From the NCBI RefSeq assembly GCF_030053115.1, contig NZ_CP125619.1:1799001-1863000 (forward strand): DNA of 64,000 nucleotides, read 5' to 3'. Both the position numbers and the translations under genes were made by a program. This document shows, in pieces, positions 14,685 to 23,244 of the stretch; position 1 is the first letter of the stretch, and the number at the start of each line of letters is the position of its first letter. The notes beneath the pieces were generated by a model, which saw nothing but the letters and a program-made list of their open reading frames with translations, was not told the DNA's origin and made no database searches. This DNA is from Pseudomonas svalbardensis. Its GTDB lineage: Bacteria > Pseudomonadota > Gammaproteobacteria > Pseudomonadales > Pseudomonadaceae.

Positions 14685-16106
14685 ATGAGTGGACAAAACT
14701 CGCATTCAGGCGAGCTGAAACGCGGCCTGAAAAATCGCCACATTCAACTGATCGCCCTCGGTGGCGCGATCGGTACCGGGCTGTTCCTCGGCTCGGCCGG
14801 TGTACTGAAATCCGCCGGCCCGTCGATGATCCTCGGCTACGCCATCTGCGGCTTCATTGCTTTCATGATCATGCGCCAGCTAGGCGAAATGATCGTCGAA
14901 GAGCCAGTCGCCGGCTCCTTCAGCCACTTCGCCCATAAATACTGGGGCGGTTTCGCGGGCTTCCTGTCGGGCTGGAACTGCTGGATTCTGTACATTCTGG
15001 TGGGCATGTCGGAGCTGACCGCGGTCGGCAAATACATCCACTACTGGGCGCCACACATCCCGACCTGGGTCTCGGCAGCCGGCTTCTTTGTCTTGATCAA
15101 CTTGATCAACCTGGCCAACGTCAAAGTCTTTGGTGAGGCCGAGTTCTGGTTCGCGATCATCAAGGTCGTGGCCATCGTCGGCATGATTGCGCTGGGTAGC
15201 TACCTGCTGGTCAGCGGCGACGGCGGCCCGCAAGCGTCGGTGACCAATCTGTGGGCCCACGGCGGCTTCTTCCCGAATGGTGTCAGCGGCCTGGTGATGG
15301 CCATGGCGATCATCATGTTCTCCTTCGGCGGCCTGGAAATGCTCGGTTTCACCGCAGCTGAAGCCGACAAGCCGAAAACCGTGATCCCGAAAGCCATCAA
15401 CCAGGTGATCTACCGGATCCTGATTTTCTACATCGGTGCGTTGGTTATCCTGCTTTCGCTGACGCCATGGGACAGCCTGTTGGCGAACCTGAACGCGTCG
15501 GGTGATTCCTACAGCGGCAGCCCGTTCGTTCAAGTGTTCTCGATGCTTGGCAGTGACACCGCTGCGCACATCCTCAACTTCGTCGTCCTGACCGCGGCAT
15601 TGTCGGTGTACAACAGCGGCACCTACTGCAACAGCCGCATGCTGCTGGGCATGGCCGAGCAGGGCGATGCGCCGAAAGCCTTGTCGAAGATCGACAAGCG
15701 CGGCGTGCCAGTGCGTTCGATCCTTGCTTCGGCGGCGGTGACATTGATTGCCGTATTGCTGAACTACCTGATCCCGCAAAACGCGCTGGAACTGTTGATG
15801 TCGCTGGTGGTTGCCACCCTGGTGATCAACTGGGCGATGATCAGCTTCTCGCACTTCAAGTTCCGCCAGCACATGAACAAGACCAAACAGACGCCGCTGT
15901 TCAAGGCCTTTTGGTACCCGTACGGAAACTACATCTGCCTGGCGTTCGTGGTGTTCATTCTGGGCGTGATGCTGCTGATTCCGGGGATTCAGATCTCGGT
16001 GTATGCGATTCCAGTGTGGGTCGCGTTCATGTGGATTTGCTACGGCATCAAGAACAAACGTCGTGACCGGCATGCGTTGCAGGCTGCGGGTTCCGCTGCC
16101 AAGTAA
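14685..16106 (+). CDS. aroP: Aromatic amino acid permease AroP-like
   Basis: This amino acid/proton symporter of the APC superfamily imports phenylalanine, tyrosine or tryptophan across the inner membrane. The 473-residue protein has 12 transmembrane segments and follows E. coli AroP closely: GELKRGLKNRHIQLIALGGA at the start, then GTGLFLGSAGVL, GEMIVEEPVAGSFSHFAHKY, FSFGGLEMLGFTAAEADKP, and VYNSGTYCNSRMLLGMAEQG. The start is MSGQNSHSG at 14685; six upstream codons in frame are ignored. A link to the phh genes 4 kb away is plausible but not shown. A clear terminator follows. Substrate specificity within the AroP/PheP/CycA group is inferred. Confidence 0.88.
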   Translation: MSGQNSHSGELKRGLKNRHIQLIALGGAIGTGLFLGSAGVLKSAGPSMILGYAICGFIAFMIMRQLGEMIVEEPVAGSFSHFAHKYWGGFAGFLSGWNCWILYILVGMSELTAVGKYIHYWAPHIPTWVSAAGFFVLINLINLANVKVFGEAEFWFAIIKVVAIVGMIALGSYLLVSGDGGPQASVTNLWAHGGFFPNGVSGLVMAMAIIMFSFGGLEMLGFTAAEADKPKTVIPKAINQVIYRILIFYIGALVILLSLTPWDSLLANLNASGDSYSGSPFVQVFSMLGSDTAAHILNFVVLTAALSVYNSGTYCNSRMLLGMAEQGDAPKALSKIDKRGVPVRSILASAAVTLIAVLLNYLIPQNALELLMSLVVATLVINWAMISFSHFKFRQHMNKTKQTPLFKAFWYPYGNYICLAFVVFILGVMLLIPGIQISVYAIPVWVAFMWICYGIKNKRRDRHALQAAGSAAK

Positions 16107-16125
16107 GTGCAAAGCGCAGAAACAA

Positions 16126-16155
16126 CAAACCCGGCCATGTGCCGGGTTTGTCATT
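16126..16155 (+). terminator. Intrinsic terminator of aroP
   Basis: Stem caaacccggc/gccgggtttg with a catgt-type loop starts 20 bp after the aroP stop and is followed by a short T-containing tract. Confidence 0.8.
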
Positions 16156-16176
16156 TCAGGATTCATACAAACCCCT

Positions 16177-16266
16177 TGTAGGAGTGAGCCTGCTCGCGAT
16201 AGCGGTGTGTCAGGCAACTAAGATGTTGACTGACACACCGCTATCGCGAGCAGGCTCACTCCCACA
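16177..16266. repeat. REPIN (second copy)
   Basis: Inverted units tgtaggagtgagcctgctcg and its complement, with gcgatagcggtgtgtca extending the stem on both sides, make a long, nearly perfect palindrome. It is located between aroP and arfB. It differs from the 10835 copy by a few substitutions (GGAGTGAGCC in place of GGAGCGAGCC). Confidence 0.92.
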
Positions 16267-16327
16267 GGGACCGCATTCTTTCAGTTCATTCGCGGTATCC
16301 TGCGCGTTCTGAATACGGACGCTTTCC

Positions 16328-16741
16328 ATGCTGGTGATATCCAACAACGTGCATCTGCCGGATGCCGAGATCGAGTTGACCGCCATTCGTGCCCAGGGCG
16401 CCGGTGGGCAGAATGTCAATAAAGTCTCCAGCGCGGTGCACCTGCGTTTCGACATTCCTGCCTCGTCCTTGCCCGAGTTCTACAAGGAACGGCTGCTGGC
16501 GCTGCGTGACAGTCGCATCACCAGCGAAGGGGTGTTGATCATCAAGGCCCAGCAATACCGCACGCAAGAAGCCAATCGCGCGGATGCGCTGGAACGGCTG
16601 ACCGAGCTGATCCTCAGTGCCACCAAGGTCGAAAAGAAACGTCGTCCGACCAAACCGACCCTCGGTTCGAAGAAGCGTCGGCTCGAATCCAAGACCAAGC
16701 GTGGCAGTATCAAGGCCGGGCGCGGCAAGGTCGATTTTTAG
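16328..16741 (+). CDS. arfB: Alternative ribosome-rescue factor ArfB (YaeJ)
   Basis: This codon-independent peptidyl-tRNA hydrolase frees ribosomes stalled on mRNAs that lack a stop codon. The 137-residue protein carries the catalytic GGQ in [20 protein letters not shown] near residues 21-40. It ends in a basic tail (residues ~100-137; many Lys and Arg) that enters the empty mRNA channel, as in E. coli ArfB. Length is full. Its stop overlaps the convergent MFS gene by 4 bp. The start is the first ATG after the REPIN. Confidence 0.93.
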   Translation: MLVISNNVHLPDAEIELTAIRAQGAGGQNVNKVSSAVHLRFDIPASSLPEFYKERLLALRDSRITSEGVLIIKAQQYRTQEANRADALERLTELILSATKVEKKRRPTKPTLGSKKRRLESKTKRGSIKAGRGKVDF

Positions 16742-17952
16742 CGGGCTTGGCGCTCTTCCCGGTACTTTTCATCGAGATGCTTCGGCGCCTGCCGGTACAA
16801 GTAAACACTCAGTGCCAGACCGCTCAACGCGGCGAGTGCAGCGAACAGGAAGATCGAGGCAAAACCAAAGCCTGCCGCAATCGCGCCGGCCAGCGGCCCG
16901 GTAATTCCCAGCGACAAATCGATGAACAGCGAATAAGCCCCGACTGCCGCACCACGACTGGAGGCCGGCACCAGGTTGACCGCTTCCACGCCCAGCGCGG
17001 GGAACACCAGCGAGAAACCGAACCCGCTTAGCGCCGCACCGGCCAATGCCCAATGAGCGTCCGGCGCCAGCCATAGCAGCAACAGCCCCAGTGTTTCCAC
17101 AGACAGGCAGGCAATCGCCACGCGAAAGCCGCCGAGGCGGTTGATCAGGTTGCCGAACAGCAGCCGCGCACCGATGAAACTGGCGCCGAACAAACTCAAG
17201 CACAGCACCGCGTTGTCCCAATGCTGCGTGGCGTAATACAACGTGATGAAAGTCGCGATAGTGCCGAAACCGATGGAACCCAGCGCCAGGCCGCAACCAT
17301 GCGGCAGCACCCGACCGAGCACATGCATGAACGGCAAACGTTCACCGACCACAATCGGCGCGGCGGTTTTCGGCCAGGCCAGCACCAGGCCGAGGAGGGC
17401 CAGCAACACGATGCTTACGCCCATGCTCCACAAACCCAATTGACTGACCAGCAGCACGCCCAGCGGTGCGCCGATGGCGATGGCGCCATAACTGGCGATG
17501 CCGTTCCAGGAAATGACTTTGGCAGTATTCGCCGCGCCAACCCGGCCGATGCCCCAGCCGATCGAACCGGAGCCCACCAGGCTTTCTGCGCTGCCGAGCA
17601 CTAGACGGCCGATCAACAGGCTGATCAGGCTCAAGGTCGGCAGGCTTTGGGTCCAGGCCGAAATCAGCATGAACACGCCGCTCAACCCGCAGCCGGCGAG
17701 GCCGTACATCACGGCGAGTTTGCTGCCCTTGTTGTCGATGATTTTCCCGGCATACGGACGACTGAGCAGGGTGGCCAGGTATTGCACGCTGATCACCAGC
17801 CCGGCGATGACCGCGCCGAAGCCCAGATCGCTGTGGACGTAGCCCGGCAACACGGCCAGGGGAATGCCGATATTCAGGTAGCCGATGAAGGTGAACAGGA
17901 CGATGGAAACGACTTGCAGCGTGACCGCCAGGGGGCGCTGGTTTTCAGACAT
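16738..17952 (-). CDS. MFS transporter, YhhS/YfcJ-like
   Basis: This 404-residue major facilitator protein has 12 predicted helices. The MFS motif A variant is [14 protein letters not shown] (~65-78) in the loop between helices 2 and 3. It resembles the YhhS/YfcJ (UPF0226) group of E. coli, putative drug or arabinose-type exporters, e.g. [20 protein letters not shown] and a Val/Ala-rich C-half. The substrate is unknown. The ATG at 17952 gives the usual length for the group. Transcribed alone; the end overlaps arfB by 4 bp. Confidence 0.8.
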   Translation of the reverse strand: MSENQRPLAVTLQVVSIVLFTFIGYLNIGIPLAVLPGYVHSDLGFGAVIAGLVISVQYLATLLSRPYAGKIIDNKGSKLAVMYGLAGCGLSGVFMLISAWTQSLPTLSLISLLIGRLVLGSAESLVGSGSIGWGIGRVGAANTAKVISWNGIASYGAIAIGAPLGVLLVSQLGLWSMGVSIVLLALLGLVLAWPKTAAPIVVGERLPFMHVLGRVLPHGCGLALGSIGFGTIATFITLYYATQHWDNAVLCLSLFGASFIGARLLFGNLINRLGGFRVAIACLSVETLGLLLLWLAPDAHWALAGAALSGFGFSLVFPALGVEAVNLVPASSRGAAVGAYSLFIDLSLGITGPLAGAIAAGFGFASIFLFAALAALSGLALSVYLYRQAPKHLDEKYREERQAR

Positions 17953-18056
17953 GGGTAAAGATCCACGGGGAAGCAGGATAGATAGGCTGCTTATGATAGC
18001 GGCGCAAGCGGCTGCGGGTCGTGAAAAAGTAAAACTATTTGCCGGGCGGGGATGAA

Positions 18057-18254
18057 TCAGGGTTTGGCGGGAGCGACCAGGTGCGTGGTGACCAGGGCGG
18101 CCAAGGCGTTTTCTTCGCTGCCGAAACGGGCGAGCAGCGCGGCGCGTTTCTCGGGGGACAGGCGATTCCAGATATCGATCATCTTCTCGGTGGTGCCGAT
18201 CAAGACGCTGGCCTGCAGCTCTTCATCAAAAGGAGGAGTGAAGTCGTCGGTCAT
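18057..18254 (-). CDS. 65-residue conserved-looking hypothetical protein
   Basis: The product begins [20 protein letters not shown] and continues as a helical, charged protein containing [20 protein letters not shown]. There is no signal peptide and no recognised domain. Its length and composition suggest a real small cytosolic protein, and I have the impression of related ORFs in other Pseudomonas. The Shine-Dalgarno is weak. It is followed by the MFS gene and preceded by a 12-bp palindrome and another tiny gene. Function unknown. Confidence 0.6.
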   Translation of the reverse strand: MTDDFTPPFDEELQASVLIGTTEKMIDIWNRLSPEKRAALLARFGSEENALAALVTTHLVAPAKP

Positions 18255-18277
18255 GGTGAGCTCAAGGGTTCAGGCGG

Positions 18278-18307
18278 TGTGGAAAGCGCATGTTAGCGCT
18301 TTCCACA
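18278..18307. terminator. Perfect 12-bp palindrome between two tiny genes
   Basis: Arms tgtggaaagcgc (18278-18289) and gcgctttccaca (18296-18307) surround atgtta. On the minus strand the site lies 21 bp downstream of the 43-residue ORF stop and 23 bp upstream of the 65-residue ORF start. It may be a terminator for the first or an operator or leader hairpin for the second. Confidence 0.6.
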
Positions 18308-18328
18308 CGGTCTGGCATTGCAGGTGAA

Positions 18329-18460
18329 TCAGTCTTCGCTGTCGGCCTTGCGGCGTTCAGTGGCTTCTTTCGGCTCGGGCTGTTGGGCACCGGCTTGTTG
18401 CGTGGGCGTCTGCTCAGTTTCGTGCAGGCTTGGGAAGGGGAGATTAGGGATCTCGTGCAT
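18329..18460 (-). CDS. 43-residue small protein
   Basis: The ATG at 18460 has a gcgaggagcgcg Shine-Dalgarno. The protein MHEIPNLPFPSLHETEQTPT continues with a Gln/Glu/Pro-rich, charged and likely disordered tail ending in ADSED. There is no signal sequence and no known domain. It is too short for standard gene calling but the ribosome-binding site is good. Together with the next gene it forms a two-gene minus-strand unit split by a palindrome. Function unknown. Confidence 0.5.
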   Translation of the reverse strand: MHEIPNLPFPSLHETEQTPTQQAGAQQPEPKEATERRKADSED

Positions 18461-18624
18461 ATCGCGCTCCTCGCAAAGTCTGTTGATAGATCTGGTAGAT
18501 CCGCGCTTTTAAAAAGCTTGGGGAGGATACAGCAGAAGAAATGACAAATAGACTTTTATATCCAATTGTTGCGACGGATGGGGTTGTCTAGACAGGTCTG
18601 GAAGAGAGAGCGACACAAAACAAA

Positions 18625-18714
18625 TGTGGGAGCGAGCCTGCTTGCGAATGCGGTGGATCAGTCAATGTTGATGTCGACTGACACTCCGCATTCGCGAGCA
18701 GGCTCGCTCCCACA
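18625..18714. repeat. REPIN (third copy)
   Basis: The tgtgggagcgagcctgcttg unit and its inverted partner flank a ~40-base spacer that itself pairs (gcgaatgcgg/ccgcattcgc). It lies just downstream of phhC. The remaining DNA from 18461 to 18737 shows no other gene; the segment at 18500-18560 is AT-rich and may carry the promoter of the 43-aa gene. Confidence 0.92.
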
Positions 18715-18737
18715 GGGGGCTGTGCAGGGTTTGATGG

Positions 18738-19931
18738 TTACTTGCAAACCTTGGCGATTGCTTCGGCCAGCAGGTCCAGACGCGTTGCATCAATCCCGGC
18801 GACGTTGGCCCGGCCTGAGTTGACCATGTAAACGCTGTGATGATCGCGCAGTTGTTTGACCTGGTCCGGCGTCAAACCGGTGTAGGAAAACATCCCGCGC
18901 TGCACGCCGATGTGCGCAAAGCGTTCGCGCAAACCATGAGGTTCAAGCGCTTCAACCAAACCGCTGCGCAGTTGGGCGATACGCAAACGCATGGCTTCCA
19001 CTTCGTCGGCCCAGAGGCTTTTCAGCTCTGGATCACTGAGGATGGTCGCCACCACAGCCGCGCCGTGATCCGGCGGTGTCGACCACAGGTTGCGGGCGAT
19101 GTTGGCCAGTTGGCTGCGGATGTCCACCAGCTTGTCAGTGGTTTTCGCGCAGACGATCAGCGCGCCGGTGCGGTCGCGGTACAGGCCGAAGTTCTTCGAG
19201 CAGGAACTGGTGATCAGCACTTCCGGTAACGCGGCAGCGAACAACCGCGTCGACCAGGCATCCTGTTCCAGGCCATCGCCGAAGCCCTGGTAGGCGAAGT
19301 CGATCAGCGGCACCAAATCGCGACTGCGCACCACGTCCAGCACCCGGCGCCAATCGTCATGGGACAGATCGAACCCGGTCGGGTTGTGGCAGCAGGCGTG
19401 CAGCAGCACCACATCGCCCTTCGGCGCTTCCTTGAGTGCCGCGAGCATCGCTTCGACGTCGAGGCGGTTATCGCTGCCAACATACGGGTAATGACTGACC
19501 TTGACTCCGGCTGCCGCGAAGATGGTTTCGTGGATCGGCCAGGTCGGGTTGCTCAGCCACACGCCCCGGCCGGGAAGGCATTGGGCGATGAAGTCGGCAC
19601 TCAAGCGCAGCGCGCCGGTGCCGCCCGGCGTTTGCGTCGCGCCGGCCCGATGTTCAGCGATCAGCGGGGAATCGGCACCCAGCACCAATTCAACGATGGC
19701 CTTGCCGAACGCCGGTTCACCGTGACCACCGATGTAGGTCTTGGTGGTCTGCCGATCCAGCAGGCGCTGCTCGGCGAGCTTCACTGACTGGGGGATCGGT
19801 GTCAGACCCTGGGCATCTTTATAGACGCCCACGCCGAGGTCGAATTTGCGCGGGTTGGGGTCCTGCGCATAGGCCTCCATCAGGCCGAGAATCGGGTCGC
19901 CGGGTACTCGGCCGATGGCGTCGAAATGCAT
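18738..19931 (-). CDS. phhC: Aromatic amino acid aminotransferase PhhC
   Basis: This PLP-dependent class I transaminase (397 residues) is last in the phenylalanine degradation operon. It converts tyrosine or phenylalanine with 2-oxoglutarate to the arylpyruvate, feeding the homogentisate route. The family signature around the PLP lysine is SSCSKNFGLYRDRTGALIV near 242. The substrate carboxylate Arg region is VNSGRANVAGID near the end, and the N-terminal part shows LGVGVYKDAQGLTPIP. Its ATG overlaps the phhB stop by 1 base (TAATG), consistent with translational coupling. Close to TyrB/AspC; the name follows the operon context. Confidence 0.9.
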   Translation of the reverse strand: MHFDAIGRVPGDPILGLMEAYAQDPNPRKFDLGVGVYKDAQGLTPIPQSVKLAEQRLLDRQTTKTYIGGHGEPAFGKAIVELVLGADSPLIAEHRAGATQTPGGTGALRLSADFIAQCLPGRGVWLSNPTWPIHETIFAAAGVKVSHYPYVGSDNRLDVEAMLAALKEAPKGDVVLLHACCHNPTGFDLSHDDWRRVLDVVRSRDLVPLIDFAYQGFGDGLEQDAWSTRLFAAALPEVLITSSCSKNFGLYRDRTGALIVCAKTTDKLVDIRSQLANIARNLWSTPPDHGAAVVATILSDPELKSLWADEVEAMRLRIAQLRSGLVEALEPHGLRERFAHIGVQRGMFSYTGLTPDQVKQLRDHHSVYMVNSGRANVAGIDATRLDLLAEAIAKVCK

Positions 19932-20287
19932 TATTTGCGGCCCTCGGCGTCCTTGGCCACTTCGTCAGTGCGCGCGGCCATGATGAAGTCGTTGCGATGC
20001 AGGCCCTTGATGGAGTGGCTCCACCAGGTCACGGTGACTTTGCCCCACTCGGTCAGCAGGCCTGGGTGGTGACCTTCAGCCTCGGAGATTTCACCGACGG
20101 CGTTGGTGAACGCCAGTGCGTGCTTGAAGTTCTTGAACAGGAAAACTTTTTCCAGCTGCATCACGCTGTCGCGCACTTCAATGTTCCAGTCAGGGATCTG
20201 CTTGATCAGTACCGGCAGTTCTTCGTCGCTGACCTGAGGGGCATCGGCGCGGCAGGCTTCGCAATGGGCTTGGTTTAATGTGGACAT
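19931..20287 (-). CDS. phhB: Pterin-4a-carbinolamine dehydratase PhhB
   Basis: The 118-residue product recycles the pterin cofactor of phenylalanine hydroxylase by dehydrating 4a-hydroxytetrahydrobiopterin. The DCoH/PCD family motif is [20 protein letters not shown] (~70-89), with the two catalytic His residues, followed by [17 protein letters not shown]. It has a short Cys-containing N-terminal lead (HCEACRAD). It is the second gene of phhABC; the gap to phhA is ~100 bp and the stop overlaps the phhC start. Confidence 0.94.
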   Translation of the reverse strand: MSTLNQAHCEACRADAPQVSDEELPVLIKQIPDWNIEVRDSVMQLEKVFLFKNFKHALAFTNAVGEISEAEGHHPGLLTEWGKVTVTWWSHSIKGLHRNDFIMAARTDEVAKDAEGRK

Positions 20288-20390
20288 GATGGGTTCCTGA
20301 AATCGAATTATTGGAATTCGGCCGTCAATTCACCACGCTAAACCAAAGCGTCGGTTCCTGACAGGCTCACTTGATTCTAAAAGCTGCGGA

Positions 20391-21176
20391 TCACGCAGCC
20401 TTTGGCGGAAATTTTGGTGTGTGCAAGCCTAGCTGCATGCCTTGCTTGACCATGCCCATGATGTCTTCGTGTGCGAGGTCGAACAGGCGCTTGAGGTTCG
20501 GCAGGACAAAGTACAGCGGTTGCAGGATGTCGATGCGATACGGTGTGCGCATGCATTCCAGCGGATCGAAGGCCTGATGCTCAGGTTCGCCCGACAGGCA
20601 GTAAACGGTTTCTTTCGGCGAGGAGAGAATGCCGCCGCCGTAGATGCGCATACCTTCTGAAGTGTCGACCAGACCGAACTCGATGGTCATCCAGTACAAA
20701 CGCGCCAGGTACACGCGTTCTTCCTTGGTAGCCTGTAGGCCGAGTTTGCCGTAGGTGTGGGTGAATTCGGCGAACCAAGGGTTGGTCAGCAGCGGGCAGT
20801 GGCCAAAGATCTCGTGGAAAATGTCCGGCTCTTGCAGGTAATCCAGCTCTTCGCGGGTACGAATAAACGTCGCTACCGGGAACTGCTTGTTGGCGAGCAA
20901 TTCGAAAAAGGTCTGGAAGGGGATCAGTGCGGGTACCCGGGCGACCTGCCACCCGGTGGTTTCACCGAGGACCTTGTTGATCTCACCGAGTTGCGGAATG
21001 CGGTCGTGGGGCAGACCGAGTTTTTCGATACCGTCCAGGTATTCCTGGCATGCGCGACCCTCGATCACTTTCAGTTGGCGAGTAATCAGCGTGTTCCACA
21101 CCGCGTGTTCTTCGGCGGGGTAGTCGATAAAACCTTGCGCATCGGGCTCGCGAGCCACGTATTGCGTCTGCTTCAT
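20391..21176 (-). CDS. phhA: Phenylalanine 4-monooxygenase PhhA
   Basis: This pterin-dependent non-haem iron hydroxylase converts phenylalanine to tyrosine. It is 261 residues, the compact bacterial form. The iron ligands are visible: His121 and His126 in FHEIFGHCP and Glu166 in YWMTIEFGLV. The pterin-binding LIPFQTFFELLANKQFP and the SEGMRIYGGGILSS motif are also present. It is the first gene of phhABC, divergent from phhR across a 280-bp region with a PhhR-box-like site. Expected to be induced by phenylalanine/tyrosine through PhhR. Confidence 0.96.
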   Translation of the reverse strand: MKQTQYVAREPDAQGFIDYPAEEHAVWNTLITRQLKVIEGRACQEYLDGIEKLGLPHDRIPQLGEINKVLGETTGWQVARVPALIPFQTFFELLANKQFPVATFIRTREELDYLQEPDIFHEIFGHCPLLTNPWFAEFTHTYGKLGLQATKEERVYLARLYWMTIEFGLVDTSEGMRIYGGGILSSPKETVYCLSGEPEHQAFDPLECMRTPYRIDILQPLYFVLPNLKRLFDLAHEDIMGMVKQGMQLGLHTPKFPPKAA

Positions 21177-21297
21177 GCTGCTCTCCTGCTAGGGGATTTC
21201 GTTCTTGTTATGTCCTGCTATGGACCTAGAAATACCTCAAGAAATGCAGTGTTGCAGCACGCGAGTCGCGTGGTGCGTAGGAAAATTCGTCGGTTTT

Positions 21298-21315
21298 CGT
21301 AAAGTTTTCGTTACG
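21298..21315. promoter_or_regulatory. TyrR/PhhR-box-like operator
   Basis: The sequence cgtaaagttttcgttacg is an imperfect palindrome close to the TyrR/PhhR box pattern TGTAAA-N6-TTTACA. It lies in the phhA-phhR divergent region, ~120 bp upstream of phhA. It fits PhhR activation of phhA and/or autoregulation of phhR. Confidence 0.55.
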
Positions 21316-21353
21316 GATCAGCCGCTATGGCGCAGAGATTGGGATTTGCGGGT

Positions 21354-21381
21354 TTGAAATGGCTTGCAGGTGTCACATAAT
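21354..21381 (+). promoter_or_regulatory. Candidate sigma-70 promoter of phhR
   Basis: ttgaaa and cataat are spaced by 16 bp, about 75 bp upstream of the phhR ATG. The fit is moderate; no competing element is seen. Confidence 0.35.
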
Positions 21382-21456
21382 CTTGACGACTAAGTTGGCG
21401 CCTGCGCAGAAAATTTCTGGCTCAGGCCCTCGATCACTCCTGTTTCGGGCCTTTAT

Positions 21457-23022
21457 ATGCGTATCAAAGTCCACTGCCAGAACCGCATCGGCATCCTGCG
21501 CGACATTCTCAACCTGCTGGTGGAATACGGGATCAACGTCGCACGCGGCGAGGTCGGCGGTGAGCATGGCAATGCCATCTACCTGCATTGCCCGAACCTG
21601 ATCAACATTCAGTTCCAGGCTTTGCGTCCGAAATTTGAATCGATTGCCGGGGTTTTTGGCGTCAAGCGCGTAGGTCTGATGCCCAGCGAGCGTCGGCACA
21701 TGGAACTCAATGCCTTGCTCGGCGCCCTGGAGTTTCCGGTGCTGTCGATCGACATGGGCGGCTCGATCGTCGCGGCCAACCGCGCAGCGGCGCAGTTGCT
21801 CGGGGTGCGCGTGGATGAGGTGCCTGGGATTCCACTGTCGCGTTACGCCGAAGATTTCGACTTGCCGGAACTGGTGCGCGCCAACAAGTCGCGGATCAAC
21901 GGCTTGCGGGTGAAGGTCAAGGGTGACGTGTTTCTCGCCGACATCGCGCCATTGCAATCGGAGCATGACGACAGCGAAGCCATGGCCGGCGCGGTACTCA
22001 CGCTGCACCGCGCCGACCGGGTCGGTGAGCGCATCTATAACGTGCGCAAGCAGGAGCTGCGCGGTTTCGACAGCATTTTCCAAAGCTCGAAGGTGATGGC
22101 CGCCGTGGTGCGCGAGGCCCGGCGCATGGCACCGCTGGATGCGCCGCTATTGATAGAAGGTGAAACCGGCACCGGTAAAGAGTTGCTGGCGCGAGCCTGC
22201 CACCTGGCGAGTCCGCGGGGGCAGTCACCGTTGATGGCGCTCAACTGCGCCGGTCTGCCGGAGTCGATGGCCGAGACCGAGTTGTTCGGCTACGGTCCCG
22301 GCGCTTTCGCAGGGGCGAGGGCAGAAGGCAAGCTCGGGCTGCTGGAGCTGACAGCGGGCGGTACGCTGTTTCTCGATGGCGTCGGGGAAATGAGCCCGCG
22401 TTTGCAGGTGAAATTGCTGCGTTTCCTGCAGGACGGTTGCTTCCGTCGTGTGGGCAGTGATGAAGAGGTTTACCTGGATGTGCGGGTGATCTGCGCGACG
22501 CAGGTCGACCTGTCCGAGTTGTGCGCGCGGGGTGAATTTCGCCAGGATTTGTATCACCGTTTGAACGTGCTTTCGCTGCACATCCCCCCACTGCGCGAAT
22601 GCCTCGATGGCCTGACGCCGCTGGTGGAACACTTCCTCGATCAGGCCAGTCGGCAGATCGGTTGCCCGCTGCCGAAACTGGCGCCAGCGGCGATGGAGCG
22701 GCTCAGTCATTACCACTGGCCGGGCAATGTTCGGCAGTTGGAGAACGTGTTGTTCCAGGCGGTTTCCTTGTGCGAGGGCGGCACGGTGAAGGCCGAACAT
22801 ATTCGCCTGCCGGACTACGGCGTGCGTCAGCCACTTGGCGATTTCTCGCTCGAGGGCGGGCTGGACGAGATTGTCGGGCGCTTCGAGAAAGCGGTGCTGG
22901 AGCGTTTGTATTCCGAGCATCCGAGCAGTCGGCAACTGGGCAAGCGGTTGGGGGTTTCGCATACGACTATTGCCAATAAATTGCGAGAGTATGAGGTCGG
23001 TAAAGAACCCGGTAGCGCATAA
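21457..23022 (+). CDS. phhR: Aromatic amino acid regulator PhhR (TyrR family)
   Basis: This 521-residue activator has an N-terminal ACT domain (MRIKVHCQNRIGILRDILNL, residues 1-70) and a PAS domain (~80-190). The AAA+ ATPase-like core has Walker A GETGTGKE and the VNLDLRV/FRQDLYHRLNVL segments, and a Fis-type HTH lies at the end (RQLGKRLGVSHTTIANKLRE). In place of the sigma-54-contact GAFTGA loop it has GPGAFAGARA. TyrR-class proteins act with sigma-70, so this loss is expected. It is divergent from phhABC, which it should activate in response to phenylalanine or tyrosine. Confidence 0.92.
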   Translation: MRIKVHCQNRIGILRDILNLLVEYGINVARGEVGGEHGNAIYLHCPNLINIQFQALRPKFESIAGVFGVKRVGLMPSERRHMELNALLGALEFPVLSIDMGGSIVAANRAAAQLLGVRVDEVPGIPLSRYAEDFDLPELVRANKSRINGLRVKVKGDVFLADIAPLQSEHDDSEAMAGAVLTLHRADRVGERIYNVRKQELRGFDSIFQSSKVMAAVVREARRMAPLDAPLLIEGETGTGKELLARACHLASPRGQSPLMALNCAGLPESMAETELFGYGPGAFAGARAEGKLGLLELTAGGTLFLDGVGEMSPRLQVKLLRFLQDGCFRRVGSDEEVYLDVRVICATQVDLSELCARGEFRQDLYHRLNVLSLHIPPLRECLDGLTPLVEHFLDQASRQIGCPLPKLAPAAMERLSHYHWPGNVRQLENVLFQAVSLCEGGTVKAEHIRLPDYGVRQPLGDFSLEGGLDEIVGRFEKAVLERLYSEHPSSRQLGKRLGVSHTTIANKLREYEVGKEPGSA

Positions 23023-23172
23023 GTCCTGTAGGTCGGTGTTGAGCCGAAGAGATCGGCACTTGCCGCGAAGCGGCATAACACCGCCGGTTTTTCGTCTTCG
23101 ACACAATCCTCCAATCCCTCCTGAATCCCTCAAGTCCTTTGTTTGCCGGTCCCTGCGCCGCCAGAAAAAAGT

Positions 23173-23188
23173 TGGTCTGCAAATTGCT
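23173..23188 (+). promoter_or_regulatory. Sigma-54 promoter of the flgF operon
   Basis: TGGTCTGCAAATTGCT has GG and GC separated by exactly 10 bases and the TTGC -12 block. It lies 57 bp upstream of the flgF start. In P. aeruginosa this operon depends on RpoN and FleR, which fits. Confidence 0.7.
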
Positions 23189-23244
23189 TATGGCTCAGCA
23201 GTACAGCGGTGGGCGGCAAACGTCCGGCATGCAGAGGAAAGAGT

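Noticed and set aside
21190..21297. Sigma-54 promoter for phhA on the minus strand
   Set aside because: No GG-N10-GC element with acceptable blocks found in the available interval.
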